This document shows, in pieces, positions 44,309 to 53,677 of a DNA stretch of 64,000 nt. The DNA comes from DATFDN01 sp963818725. GTDB lineage: Bacteria > Pseudomonadota > Alphaproteobacteria > Acetobacterales > Acetobacteraceae. A model generated the notes under the pieces. It saw only the letters and a list, made by a program, of their open reading frames with translations. It did no database searches and was not told the DNA's origin. The stretch spans positions 186,001-250,000 of the forward strand of contig CAWFTU010000001.1 of the NCBI GenBank assembly GCA_963818725.1. The letters run 5' to 3'. The translations under genes and the position numbers were made by a program. Position 1 is the first letter of the stretch; each line of letters opens with the position of its first letter.

Positions 44309-45474
44309 GACCCCGAGTCTAACGCATCTTGCGTCGAGCCGGAATCCGTTGCGGCACAGATTTCACACGGTCTGCGTGACCGAGGCGCGGCACACCCAGG
44401 CGATTTGGCTGCTGGCGCAGGGCCGCACGGTGGTCGAGGTGGCCGGGGTGCTGGCGCTCACGCCGCGCTGGGTGGAGGCGGTGGCGGCGCGCTACAACGC
44501 ACGCGGCCCGGCGGCGCTGGGCGATGGGCGGCGGCGGAACGGGCGGGCCCCCAGCGTGCTGACCGAGGCGGTGCTGGCCGCCCTGGCCGAGCGGCTGCGT
44601 GAGCCGCCCGAGGACGGCGGGCTATGGAGCGGCCCCAAGGTGGCGGCCTGGATGGCGCGGCACCTCAAGCTGGAGCGGGTGCATCCGCAGCGCGGCTGGG
44701 AGGCGCTGAAGCGGCTCGGCTGGTCGGTGCAGACGCCGCGCCCGCGCCATCCGCGGGCCGCTGATCCGGAGGCGCGGGCGGCCTTCGCAAACAGGTTGAC
44801 GTTGCCGTTGCGCAAGCACGGGCGGCGCACCCGGAACAGCCGGTCGAGGTCTGGGCGGAGGACGAGCACCGCCTCGGCCTGAAGCCGATCCGCCGCCGGG
44901 TCTGGGCCAAGGCCGGCGCACGCCCAACGGCGCTGGGTCATCACCGGTTCCAGTGGCTGCACGTCGCGGCCTTCGTGCAGCCGAGCAGCGGCGAGACGGT
45001 CTGGTATCTCTGCACCCGCATCAACAAGCCGGCCTTCGAAACCCGGCTCGCCGCCTTCGCCCGCGAGAGCGGGGCGGGACGCCGACGCCACATCGTCCTC
45101 GTGCTGGACAACGCCGGCTGGCACGGCCCCAAGGGCTTGGCCGTGCCGGACGGGATCACGCTGGTGTTCCTGCCTCCCTACAGCCCGGAACTCCAACCCG
45201 CTGAGCGGCTCTGGCCGCTGCTCGACGAGGCGGTGGCCAACAAGCACTTCCCCACCCTGGCCGACCTCGATGCCGCCATCGCCGAACGCAGCACCCGCCT
45301 CGACCCAAGCATGATCCGTCCGCACACCAGCTTCCACTGGTGGCCAAAGCCGGTTCAGCCGAACTAATCAGCCGGATTTGGTATGACTTGCGGGGCTGAC
45401 CAAAGCTGGGACGACTGGATTAACAGCAAGCCAATGCCGCGCGCGGGGAGAAGCCGATAACCATATCAGTTCCG

Positions 45475-45849
45475 ATGCGAGCTCCTGTCGCGAAACCCGG
45501 ACGCCCTTGCTCAATCTGCCGCCACCCCGACCTCGCCGAGATCGAGGCGGCACTAACGGCGGGTGCCCCGTTGCGTGCCATCGCTGACGCCTTTGGCACC
45601 TCGCCTGCTGCGCTCCACCGGCACCGGAGGACGCACATGCACATGGCTCCTGTGGGCACTGCCGAGCCCGCGGCTGCGCCGATCCCAGCGGCACCGCCTC
45701 CCCCACCTCCAGCACCCGCCCCGCGACTGCTGCAAGGATGGAATAGCGCCTGCTATGCTGCCCGGCCTGGTGATCGCTGTAGCTGCTGCCGCGGCAATCA
45801 ATGGTGGGAACTGAGAGGTGGTCGGCTTTGTCGAGACAGCGTTTCGCCT
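45475..45849 (+). pseudogene. Small CxxC / helix-turn-helix protein, copy B, truncated by IS3
   Basis: MRAPVAKPGRPCSICRHPDL, AEIEAALTAGAPLRAIADAF, GTSPAALHRHRRTHM: zinc-like CxxC-H followed by a homeodomain-like HTH. Then a Pro/Ala-rich linker and a second zinc-like site CSCCRGNQWWELRG. The expected last CxxC is missing because the IS3-type element begins at 45850. The best-preserved of three copies (34741, 47430). Probably a small regulator carried by the module; unverified. Confidence 0.7.
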
Positions 45850-45887
45850 TCGATAAGTGGATCCCCTGCCGATTGGTTCCGCAATAT

Positions 45888-45950
45888 GCCGTTGTCGGGT
45901 CGTCGCGCAGGGAGGGCGTAGCCCGACCGGAGCGACGACCCGACAACGGC
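45888..45950. repeat. 19-bp perfect stem-loop inside the IS3 element
   Basis: GCCGTTGTCGGGTCGTCGC at 45888-45906 and its exact reverse complement at 45932-45950, loop 25 bases. Between the left terminal repeat and the end of orfB; may stop read-through transcription or translation from outside. Confidence 0.8.
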
Positions 45951-45958
45951 GGCGAAAG

Positions 45959-46786
45959 TCATGCTGCCGCTCGTTGCTGCAGGTGGGTGAAGTAGGCGTG
46001 GTCCGGTGTCCGGGCGTCAAGGCTCGAATGGGGCCGTTTGCGATTGTAAAAGTCGAGATATCGGCCAATCGATGCGCGCGCCTCGGTGACACTGTTATAA
46101 GCCCGCAGATAGACCTCCTCGTATTTTACCGACCGCCAGAGCCGCTCGACAAACACGTTGTCCCGCCAGGCGCCGCGGCCGTCCATGCTGATGGCGATCT
46201 TGTTCGCCAGCAGCAGGCCGGTGAAAGCAGTCCCGGTGAACTGGCTGCCTTGGTCAGTGTTGAAAATGTCCGGCCGGCCGTGCTTGGCAAGCGCTTCTTC
46301 AACCGCCGCCAGGCAGAAATCCTCCTCTATGCTGATCGATAGCCGCCACGCCAGAACCCGACGGCTGTACCAGTCCACCACCGCCGCCAGATAGACGAAG
46401 CCACGCGCCATCGGGATGTACGTGATATCCATGCACCAAACCTGGTTGGGCCGCTCGATCGTCAGACCCCGCAGCAGGTATGGGTAAATCTTGTGTCCCG
46501 GCGCGGCCTTCGAGGTGTTCGGCCGGCGATACAGCGCCTCGATGCACATCCGCCGCATCATCGTCCGCACCAGGTCACGGCCGATGACAACGCCCTCGCC
46601 GCGCAGCAGATCACGCAGCATCCGGCTACCTGCGAACGGGTAATCGAGATGCAGTGCGTCGATCCGGCGCATGATCGCAAGCTCCGCCGCCGGCACGGGC
46701 CGAGGTTCATAGTAGAGGTTGCTCCGGCTGAGCCGCAGCAACGCCGCCTGCCGCGCCAGCGGCAGTTCATGGCGCCGATCGATCAT
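45959..46786 (-). CDS. IS3 family transposase OrfB
   Basis: 275 residues, complete DDE integrase: QVWCMDITYIPMARGFVYLA, RPDIFNTDQGSQFTG and VERLWRSVKYEEVYLRAYNS (Glu). HTH_21 domain at the N-terminus (YPFAGSRMLRDLLRGEGV). Start ATG overlaps the orfA stop (ATGA). Confidence 0.93.
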   Translation of the reverse strand: MIDRRHELPLARQAALLRLSRSNLYYEPRPVPAAELAIMRRIDALHLDYPFAGSRMLRDLLRGEGVVIGRDLVRTMMRRMCIEALYRRPNTSKAAPGHKIYPYLLRGLTIERPNQVWCMDITYIPMARGFVYLAAVVDWYSRRVLAWRLSISIEEDFCLAAVEEALAKHGRPDIFNTDQGSQFTGTAFTGLLLANKIAISMDGRGAWRDNVFVERLWRSVKYEEVYLRAYNSVTEARASIGRYLDFYNRKRPHSSLDARTPDHAYFTHLQQRAAA

Positions 46787-47094
46787 CGCTTTGCGCTCAG
46801 CAGGCCGGCTTTGCCGAGCGCACCGGCCAAAAAATCGTTCTCCAGGGTCAGCTCGCCGATCTTGGCGTGCAGCACCTTCAGATCGACCGCCGGTGTCGCC
46901 TCCGCCGCGGTTCCGCTCCCGCCAAATACCCCGGCAGCCGCATCAACCAACTGACCCTTCCAGGCGGTGATCTGGTTGGGGTGCACATCGTATTGCTGTG
47001 CCAACTCGGCCAGCGTCTTCTCGCCCTTGATAGCGGCCAGCGCCACCTTGGCCTTGAAGCCCGGGGCATGGGTCCGGCGTGTACGTCCCGTCAT
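46783..47094 (-). CDS. IS3 family transposase OrfA
   Basis: 103 residues: HTH FKAKVALAAIKGEKTLAELA, DVHPNQITAWKGQL, and a leucine-zipper tail (LKVLHAKIGELTLENDFLAG). Partner of OrfB; full-length transposase forms by coupling or frameshifting in this family. Confidence 0.92.
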   Translation of the reverse strand: MTGRTRRTHAPGFKAKVALAAIKGEKTLAELAQQYDVHPNQITAWKGQLVDAAAGVFGGSGTAAEATPAVDLKVLHAKIGELTLENDFLAGALGKAGLLSAKR

Positions 47095-47154
47095 CGTCGC
47101 TCCTGATCCGCGGCATACTCGCCGCTTTCAGGCACGGTTTCCACTTATCGACCT

Positions 47155-47431
47155 GTCCGAATTTGGCCGGCCACCTCTCTGTCGGACGCTAGCCGAGGCG
47201 GGTGCGCCCGCTGTGCGCCGCTTTTGGTCTGGGGAGTGCGGCGTTTCGAAACGTGAGCCGGGACTTTGATGGCGACCGGCCTTGTTTCGAAAGCAGTCCA
47301 AGGTTGGATAAGCAATGCCGCGCGGGGGGGACCCCTCGCATTGCAACGCGCACGCTCAGAGTCCCGCACCACCGCCCATTGTACCTATGCCGGCCATGCG
47401 ACTAGGCCGGGGCAGATTCGGGGATGCAGGC
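47155..47431. repeat. Spacer with GTTTCGAAAC palindromes (module copy C)
   Basis: Contains GTTTCGAAAC at 47243-47252 and GTTTCGAAAG at 47284-47293, followed by sequence leading into the third small-gene relic. No ORF supported. Confidence 0.55.
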
Positions 47432-47512
47432 GCGAACCGGGCCGCCCCATGTTCCTATGCTGCGGCCCGGACCTCGCCGCGATCGAGGCGGCCCTGAGCG
47501 CCGGCACGGACC
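47432..47512 (+). pseudogene. Small CxxC / HTH protein, copy C, remnant
   Basis: EPGRPMFLCCGPDLAAIEAA then LSAGTDP, aligned to KPGRPCSICRHPDLAEIEAA of copy B; similarity then ends. A decayed third copy. Confidence 0.5.
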
Positions 47513-49657
47513 CTATTCACACCGCACATTCTTGTGGATAAGCTCTACCCGAGTGTCCATCAGCCGTTCCACTGCGCACACGACCCGGTTAGCGTCCTGC
47601 CATGCAGGTGGACACGTTCATCCGACGCTGGGAGGCGAGCACCCGTAATGAGGCCGCCGCCAAGCCGCACTTTCTCGATTTATGCGACCTTCTGGAGGTG
47701 CCACGGCCGACCGACGATCCGACCGGCTCAGCTTACGCCTTCGAAAAGGAGGTGGCTCAATCCAACGGCCGCAAAGGCTGGGCGGATGTGTGGCGTCGCG
47801 ACTGCTTCGGCTGGGAGTACAAGTCCAAAGGCCGGGATCTCGACGCTGCCTACGACCAGCTCCTGCGCTATGCGGGCGCGCTTGGGAACCCACCGCTGCT
47901 CGTCACGTCCGACATGGCCCGGATCGTGGTGCGGACGAACTTCACAAGCGCCATCACCACGGCGACAGAATTCGATTTGGAAGCGCTTCGCGATGCCTCG
48001 GTGCGGGGCCGCCTGCGCGACTGCTGGCTGGCCCCAGAGCGGTGGCGTCCCGGCACGACTAGGCAGGCGTTGACGGAGCGGGCTGCGGCGGATTTCGCGG
48101 AGCTGGCGAGGCGACTGCGCGAGCGGGGCCATCCGGCCGAGGCGGTGGCGCATTTCGTCAACCGCCTGGTGTTCTGCCTGTTCGCCAACGACGTGCGCCT
48201 GCTGCCGGCCGGGATGCTGGATGAATTGCTGGCGCTTGCGACACGGGAGCCGGGCGGTTTCGCGGAAGCGGCCGGGATGCTGTTCCGGGCCATGCGCGAG
48301 CGGGGCGGGCGCATTGGCTTCCGGTCCGTGCCGTGGTTCAACGGCAGGCTGTTTGATGACGACGCGGCGTTACCGCTGCTGGCGGATGACGTAGCGTTGC
48401 TGAATCGGGCCGCGACGCACGACTGGTCGCAGGTGGACCCGTCTATCTTCGGCACTCTGTTCGAGCGCGGGCTTGACCCCGACAAGCGCAGCCAGTTGGG
48501 CGCGCACTACACGGACAGGGGTAAAATCGAGTTGCTGGTGGGCGCCGTGGTAACGCGCCCGCTTACGGCCGAGTGGGAAGCCGCCAAGCTAAAGATTACG
48601 ACGGCAATGGCGGAGCGAGCGGCGATGTTGAAGGAGGCGCTTGCCACCCCTGTCGGCGCCCTCGTGCTGGCCGGCGCCAATGCCGTTACCGCCGAGACGC
48701 AGGCAGCGCGGAAGGAAATGCGTCGGACAGCGGAGCGTAGGAGCCGCAGGATGGCGGCGCTGCTGGCCGAGGCTGATACGGTGTATCGCGCCTTCCTGGC
48801 CCGGCTTTGCGCGTTTCGCGTACTGGACCCTGCATGCGGATCTGGCAACTTCCTGTATGTCTCCATGCTAGCGCTCAAGGATTTGGAGCTGCGCGTCAGC
48901 GTGGATGCCGAGGCTATGGGGCTGGAGCCGAGTTTCCCGGCCATCGGGCCAGAAGCGGTCCTGGGGATCGAGGTGAACCCGTTCGCGGCCGAGTTGGCAC
49001 GCGTATACGTATGGATTGGGCACATCCAGTGGGCGCGGCGCAACGGCTACCCACCTCCGACCGATCCCATTCTGCGGAAGCTGGACACGATCGAGTGCCG
49101 GGACGCGGTGCTGGCCGAGGACGGCACGCCGGCGCCGTGGCCGGCGGCGGACGCGGTTGTCGGCAATCCGCCTTTTCTAGGTGACAAGGCGATGATCGGT
49201 ACGCTCGGCGAGGGCTACACGCGCCGCTTGCGCGGGGCCTATGCCGGACGCGTGCCGGGCGGGGCTGACCTCGTGTGCTACTGGTTCGAGAAGGCGCGCG
49301 AGGCCATTGAGGCCGGGCAGACGCGGCGCGCGGATCTGGTGGCGACGAATAGCATCCGTGGCGGTGCCAATCGCCGGGTGCTAGATCGCATCACCCAAAC
49401 GGGCATGATCTTTGAGGCTTGGTCCGACGAGCCATGGACCCTGGACGGCGCCGCTGTCCGCGTCTCGATGGTGTGCTTCGCCGCTGCTGCAAGCGGCTCA
49501 CCAAAGCTGAACGGGCACGTGGTAAGTCAGATCACAGCCGACCTGAACGGTGCGAAGTTCGACATCACTACGGCGAAGCCGCTGAGTGAGAACGTGGGCG
49601 TGTGCTTGAGCTGCCCCCGATTTCCCTGGACACCGATTTGTCCGACCGGAGGCAGAT

Positions 49658-50095
49658 ATGGTGAAGTCCAGCATGAACAGGATCATACGAAATGATGTGG
49701 CTGATGGGCCTGTGGGCAACGAGGGCGGGCGGAGCCCGTCCGCGCTGTCCACAGGCCACAACGGCGCGGAGGCGGGGTGTGCTCCGAGTGGACCGCTGGC
49801 GCCGGGCCAACGCTGGAGCGTGAGCCGCAAGCGCGAGGTGGTGCTTCGCCTGCTGCGGGGTGAGGCCGCCGAGGATCTCTCGCGCGAGCTCGGCGTGCCG
49901 CTCTACAAGCTCGAGCGCTGGCGGCAGAAGGCCGAAGCCGCGCTGGGTGGCGCATTGAAGGAACGCGAAACGGAGGCGGCGAGTGGTGAGCTCGCCACGG
50001 CCATGCAGCGGATCGGCGAACTGAGCATGGAGAACGAGCTGCTGCGCTCTCGCATCGAGCGCCCTGGCCCTTTGGCCCGCGGGAGGTCGCGGTGA
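49658..50095 (+). CDS. Transposase OrfA-like HTH protein
   Basis: 145 residues; HTH SVSRKREVVLRLLRGEAAED, LSRELGVPLYKLERWRQKAE, and a C-terminal coiled coil (ATAMQRIGELSMENELLRSR). Its end overlaps the next start by 4 bases (GTGATGG). The first 45 residues are low-complexity, so the start may lie downstream. Confidence 0.82.
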   Translation: MVKSSMNRIIRNDVADGPVGNEGGRSPSALSTGHNGAEAGCAPSGPLAPGQRWSVSRKREVVLRLLRGEAAEDLSRELGVPLYKLERWRQKAEAALGGALKERETEAASGELATAMQRIGELSMENELLRSRIERPGPLARGRSR

Positions 50096-51003
50096 TGGCG
50101 GCGGTGATTTCCCCGGCCACCGGCCGCCGCTACGGCATCGCCCAGGTCTGCCGCATCTGGGACGTGCCGCGGTCATCCTTCTATGCTGACCGACGCCGGG
50201 CCGATACAACGACGACGCCAGTTTCGGTGCGGCGCCGTGGACCAAAGCCCGTGGTGTCGGACGACACCTTGCTGGTGGCGATCCGCGCCGATCTCGCCCG
50301 GTCGCCCTGGCACGGCGAGGGCCATCGCAAGGTGTGGGCCAGGCTGCGGGTGATGGACGGCATCCGGGTCGCGCGCAAACGGGTGCTGCGGCTGATGCGC
50401 GAGAACGCCCTGCTGTCGCCGCATCGCGCCCGCATCCGCGACGACACGCCGCACGATCATCACATCATCACCGAGGCGCCGAACCTGATGTGGGCGACGG
50501 ATGCGACCCAGATCATCACCGTCCAGGATGGCAAGGTCTGGCTGTTCGGCGTCGTCGAGCACTGGAACGCCGAAGCGCTTGGCTGGCACGTCGCCAAGCG
50601 CGGCGATCGCTACTCCGCCGCGCAGGCCGTCGGCATGGCGGTCCGCAATGTCTTCGGCCACGTCAGCCCCAGCGCCGCTCGCGGCGTGGCGCTGCGACAC
50701 GACCACGGCAGCGCGTTCCTCGCCGAACATTTCCATAACCAGATCCGCTTCTGGGGCATGACCCCCAGCTATGCGTTCGTCGGCGAGCCTGAGACGAATG
50801 GCGTCGTCGAGCGCTTCTTCCGCACCCTCAAGGAGCAGATCGTGCATGGCCGAATCTACCAGACCATCGACGAGGTCCGTGATGCGGTCCGCGACTTCGT
50901 CGCCCGCTACAATGCCGAGTGGCTGATCGAGAAGAACGGCCTGCGCAGTCCCAGCGATGCCAGAGCAGCGTGGTACCAGGCCGTCATGAAGACCGCCGCT
51001 TAA
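50092..51003 (+). CDS. Transposase with rve integrase core
   Basis: 303 residues: HTH_21-like GEGHRKVWARLRVMDGIRVA, DDE core LMWATDATQIITVQDGKVWL, VALRHDHGSAFLAEH, and PETNGVVERFFRTLKEQIVH (Glu). Complete. Confidence 0.9.
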   Translation: MMAAVISPATGRRYGIAQVCRIWDVPRSSFYADRRRADTTTTPVSVRRRGPKPVVSDDTLLVAIRADLARSPWHGEGHRKVWARLRVMDGIRVARKRVLRLMRENALLSPHRARIRDDTPHDHHIITEAPNLMWATDATQIITVQDGKVWLFGVVEHWNAEALGWHVAKRGDRYSAAQAVGMAVRNVFGHVSPSAARGVALRHDHGSAFLAEHFHNQIRFWGMTPSYAFVGEPETNGVVERFFRTLKEQIVHGRIYQTIDEVRDAVRDFVARYNAEWLIEKNGLRSPSDARAAWYQAVMKTAA

Positions 51004-51268
51004 CAGCAACCTTGTGTCCAGGAAACCGGGCGCGGTACACGTGGGCGTGTGCTTTATTGGCACGATGAAGAAGGCCCCTTTCGACGTGCCGTATGAGACC
51101 GGCGCTCGTTGGTTGGAGCTGGCCGGGAATCCTAATGGACGCTCCAACGCGTGTAGATCGGCGTGGAAGAAGGACCCTGTTTGAGGGGTGATCGGCGTCC
51201 AAACGGGACCCCTCTGGCGGTGGGGTTCACGGTGGCTTCCGGGATGATCGGGGGCCGGGTTTGGGACG

Positions 51269-52834
51269 TTGGTCGTGGAGACGGTCGCGAAGATCCGCCG
51301 GGCGTATTTCGTTCAAGGCAAGGCGATCAAGGCGATCTGCCGCGAGCTGCGGGTCTCGCGGAAGGTCGTGCGGAAGGTGCTGCGATCGGAGGCGACCGAA
51401 TGCCGCTACCGGCGCGACCACCAGCCGATGCGGCGGATTGGGCCGTGTCAGGACGAGCTCGATCGCCTGCTTGCGGTGAATGAGGCGAAGCCGAACCGCG
51501 AGCGGCTGACGCTGACCCGCATATTCGAGGAGCTGCGCGGGCTCGGCTACGAGGGCGGCTACGACGCGGTGCGTCGCTATGCGCGAGGCTGGCAGCGTGA
51601 CCGCGCGACGACATCGGTGGACACCTTTGTTCCGCTGAGCTTTGCGCCCGGCGAGGCGTATCAGTTCGACTGGAGCCATGAGATCGTGCTGACCAATGGC
51701 ACGACCGTGACGGTGAGGGTGGCCCACGTCCGGCTATGCCACAGCCGGATGCTGTTTGTGCGGGCCCATCCGCGCGAGACGCAGGAGATGGTGTTCGACG
51801 CGCACGATCGGGCATTCGCCTGCTTCAGAGGTGCCTGCACACGCGGCATCTACGACAACATGAGGACCGCGGTGGACGCGGTCTTCGTCGGCCGCGAGCG
51901 TGCCTACAATCGCCGCTTTCTGCAGATGTGCAGCCACCACCTGGTCGAGCCGGTTGCCTGCACCCCCGCTTCGGGCTGGGAGAAGGGACAGGTCGAGAAC
52001 CAGGTCGGGCTGGTGCGCGAGCGGTTTTTCACGCCGCGGCTGCGGGTGAAGAGCTACGACGAACTGAATGCCTGGCTGCTCGACCAGTGCGTCGCGCATG
52101 CCAGGGCGCATCGCCATCCCGAGATCCGGGAGCGGACGATCTGGCAGATGTTCGAGGCCGAGCGGCCCTGCCTTGTTCCCTACGCCGGGCGGTTCGACGG
52201 GTTCCACGCGGTGCCCGCCTCGGTGTCCAAGACCTGCCTCGTGCGGTTCGACAACAACAAATACTCGGTCGCCGCAAACGCCGTCGGCCGGCCTGTCGAG
52301 ATCCGGGCCTATGCCGAGCGGATCGAGCTGCGCCAAGCCGGGCGCCTCGTCGGTGAGCATCGGCGTTGCTTCGGGCGGGACCAGACGGTGTTTGATCCCT
52401 GGCACTATGTGCCGGTTCTGGCCCGCAAGCCGGGGGCGCTGCGCAACGGGGCGCCGTTCAAGAACTGGGTTCTGCCGTCCGGACTGGAGCGGATCCGCCG
52501 CAAGCTCGCCGGGTCCGCTGACGGCGACCGGCAGATGGTCGCCATCCTCGCCGCGGTGCTGAGCGACGGGCTCCCAGCGGTGGAGGCGGCCTGTTTGGCG
52601 GCGCTGCGCGAGGGCGTCCACTCCGCCGATGTCGTTCTCAACATCCTGGCCCGCCGCCGCGAGCCGGAGTTGGCACCGGTCACGATCATCACCCCGAACG
52701 CGCTGAAGCTGCGGCACGCGCCTGCTGCCGATTGCGCCCGCTATGACAGCCTCAGGAGTGCCTTTGATGGAACGTGCCGAGATCCTGGCGACGATGTCCG
52801 AACTGAAGCTCTACGGCATGAGGGCTGCGTTTGA
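51269..52834 (+). CDS. istA: IS21 transposase IstA
   Basis: 521 residues: HTH GKAIKAICRELRVSRKVVRK, integrase core EAYQFDWSHEIVLTNGTTVT, CTRGIYDNMRTAVDAVFVG and ASGWEKGQVENQVGLVRERF, then the beta-barrel CLVRFDNNKYSVAANAVGRP. It overlaps istB by 68 bp. Confidence 0.93.
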   Translation: MVVETVAKIRRAYFVQGKAIKAICRELRVSRKVVRKVLRSEATECRYRRDHQPMRRIGPCQDELDRLLAVNEAKPNRERLTLTRIFEELRGLGYEGGYDAVRRYARGWQRDRATTSVDTFVPLSFAPGEAYQFDWSHEIVLTNGTTVTVRVAHVRLCHSRMLFVRAHPRETQEMVFDAHDRAFACFRGACTRGIYDNMRTAVDAVFVGRERAYNRRFLQMCSHHLVEPVACTPASGWEKGQVENQVGLVRERFFTPRLRVKSYDELNAWLLDQCVAHARAHRHPEIRERTIWQMFEAERPCLVPYAGRFDGFHAVPASVSKTCLVRFDNNKYSVAANAVGRPVEIRAYAERIELRQAGRLVGEHRRCFGRDQTVFDPWHYVPVLARKPGALRNGAPFKNWVLPSGLERIRRKLAGSADGDRQMVAILAAVLSDGLPAVEAACLAALREGVHSADVVLNILARRREPELAPVTIITPNALKLRHAPAADCARYDSLRSAFDGTCRDPGDDVRTEALRHEGCV

Positions 52835-53498
52835 CGAGATCATCTCCACGGCGGTGAAGCGCCAGCACGAGCCGCAGCGCGTCGTCGGCGATCTGCTGAC
52901 CGCGGAGGTCACCGAGAAGCACGCCAGATCGATCCGATACCAGATCACCATCGCCAAGCTGCCGCTGGCCAAGGATGTCGACGGCTTCCGCTTCGACAAC
53001 ACGCCGATCAACGAGACCCTTGTCCGCGACCTCGCCAGCGGCAACTTTCTCGCCAATCAGCGCAACGTCGTGCTGGTCGGCGGAACCGGCACCGGCAAAA
53101 CCCATCTCGCCATCGCGCTCGCCCGGGCCTGTATCCGCGACGGTGCGCGTGGCCGGTTCTTCAACGTCGTCGATTTGGTCAACAGGCTCGAGGCCGAGGG
53201 GCGATCCGGACGCCAGGGCCGCCTGGCCGAGTATCTTTGCCGCAAGGACTTCGTCGTGCTCGACGAACTCGGCTACCTGCCGTTCGCCCACTCCGGCGGC
53301 CAGCTGCTGTTCCATCTGATCAGTCGTCCCTACGAGCAAACCTCTGTGATCGTGACAACCAACTTGGCGTTTGGCGAATGGCCGAGCGTGTTCGCGGGCG
53401 ACGCCAAGATGACCACCGCGCTGCTCGATCGACTGACCCACCACTGCGACATCGTCGAGACCGGCAACGAAAGCTGGCGGTTCAAGAACAGGGCCTGA
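52767..53498 (+). CDS. istB: IS21 ATP-binding helper IstB
   Basis: 243 residues from ATG 52767 (AGGAG 11 bases before). AAA+ ATPase: Walker A VGGTGTGKTHLAIALA, Walker B FVVLDELGYLPF, sensor SVIVTTNLAFGEW. Regulates target choice and activates IstA. Complete. Confidence 0.94.
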   Translation: MERAEILATMSELKLYGMRAAFDEIISTAVKRQHEPQRVVGDLLTAEVTEKHARSIRYQITIAKLPLAKDVDGFRFDNTPINETLVRDLASGNFLANQRNVVLVGGTGTGKTHLAIALARACIRDGARGRFFNVVDLVNRLEAEGRSGRQGRLAEYLCRKDFVVLDELGYLPFAHSGGQLLFHLISRPYEQTSVIVTTNLAFGEWPSVFAGDAKMTTALLDRLTHHCDIVETGNESWRFKNRA

Positions 53499-53677
53499 TT
53501 CCCCATCCCGCCGCGGCTTGCACCGGTGGGTCCACAGGCACCCCCGCGCGCCGCTGCGCAGCCTCCCGTGGGCACTCCGCGGCGCGCGGGTCCCCCTATG
53601 GGCTACCGGCACAAGCCGCTCTCAACGGGGTCCCTTTTGAACGCCGATCGGGGGTCCCTTTTGCAAGCCGATTGACA

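Larger units (their letters stand above)
42655..44374 (-). mobile_element. IS1182 family element (1720 bp)
   Basis: Ends CAGACCGTGCGAAAACT and, as reverse complement, CAGACCGTGTGAAATCT; exact 4-bp duplication CGTG at 42651-42654 and 44375-44378. Inserted in the IS630 transposase. Confidence 0.93.
42586..45367 (+). pseudogene. IS630-type transposase no. 3, split by IS1182 and frame-shifted
   Basis: MARIAEHLSVAELAARFRAA up to 42654, then after the IS1182 element TEARHTQAIWLLAQGRTVVE from 44379. Near 44798 one base change moves the frame: VAQARAAHPEQPVEVWAEDE, HRLGLKPIRRRVW, VLVLDNAGWHGPKGLAV, LPPYSPELQPAERLWPLLDE, to FHWWPKPVQPN. Removing IS1182 with one CGTG restores codons QTVTEAR exactly. 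Confidence 0.9.
42505..45381 (+). mobile_element. IS630-type element no. 3, holding an IS1182 element
   Basis: Ends CTAAATCCGGGTGATAGGTT and, as reverse complement, CCAAATCCGGCTGATTAGTT, flanked by TA on both sides (42503-42504, 45382-45383). It interrupts repeat R2 copy B. The transposase is split by the IS1182-type element. Confidence 0.9.
45850..47151 (-). mobile_element. IS3 family element
   Basis: Inverted ends TCGATAAGTGGATCCCCTGC and TCGATAAGTGGAAACCGTGC (right, reverse complement), with 3-bp duplication CCT at 45847-45849 and 47152-47154. Two overlapping ORFs. Confidence 0.88.
49607..51039 (+). mobile_element. Two-ORF IS (IS3/IS481-like) with 14-bp direct repeats
   Basis: Ends TGAGCTGCCCCCGATTTCC and, as reverse complement, TGTACCGCGCCCGGTTTCC. 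The target CGTGGGCGTGTGCT is repeated exactly on both sides (49593-49606, 51040-51053). Such a long duplication is unusual for IS3 (3-4 bp) but within the IS481 range. Confidence 0.8.
47602..51151 (+). pseudogene. Type IIG (MmeI-like) restriction-modification methyltransferase, interrupted and truncated
   Basis: N-terminal nuclease-like part (EKEVAQSNGRKGWADVWRRD; WEYKSKGRDLDAAYDQLLRY), helical connector (FVNRLVFCLFANDVRLLPAG; DPDKRSQLGAHYTDRGKIEL), SAM motif LDPACGSGNFLYVSM, catalytic VVGNPPFLGDKAM. A mobile element entered at VGVC (49606); beyond it, 51040-51151 continues FIGTMKKAPFDVPYETGARW and stops at IS21. The C-terminal target-recognition domain is lost. No separate restriction gene nearby. 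Inactive as found. Confidence 0.9.
51152..53677 (+). mobile_element. IS21 family element (2.5 kb)
   Basis: Ends TGTAGATCGGCGTGGAAGAA and, as reverse complement, TGTCAATCGGCTTGCAAAAG, each with a repeated inner copy (GATCGGCGTYCAAA...GGGACCCC). istA and istB lie between. The flanks do not share a duplication: left is the methyltransferase, right an IS5 fragment, so a deletion or recombination followed insertion. Confidence 0.92.

Noticed and set aside
51110..51151. GGAGCTGGCC near 51115 as another element copy
   Set aside because: It codes the conserved LELAGNPNGRSN part of the methyltransferase and lacks the AAGGTTCC arm and hairpin.
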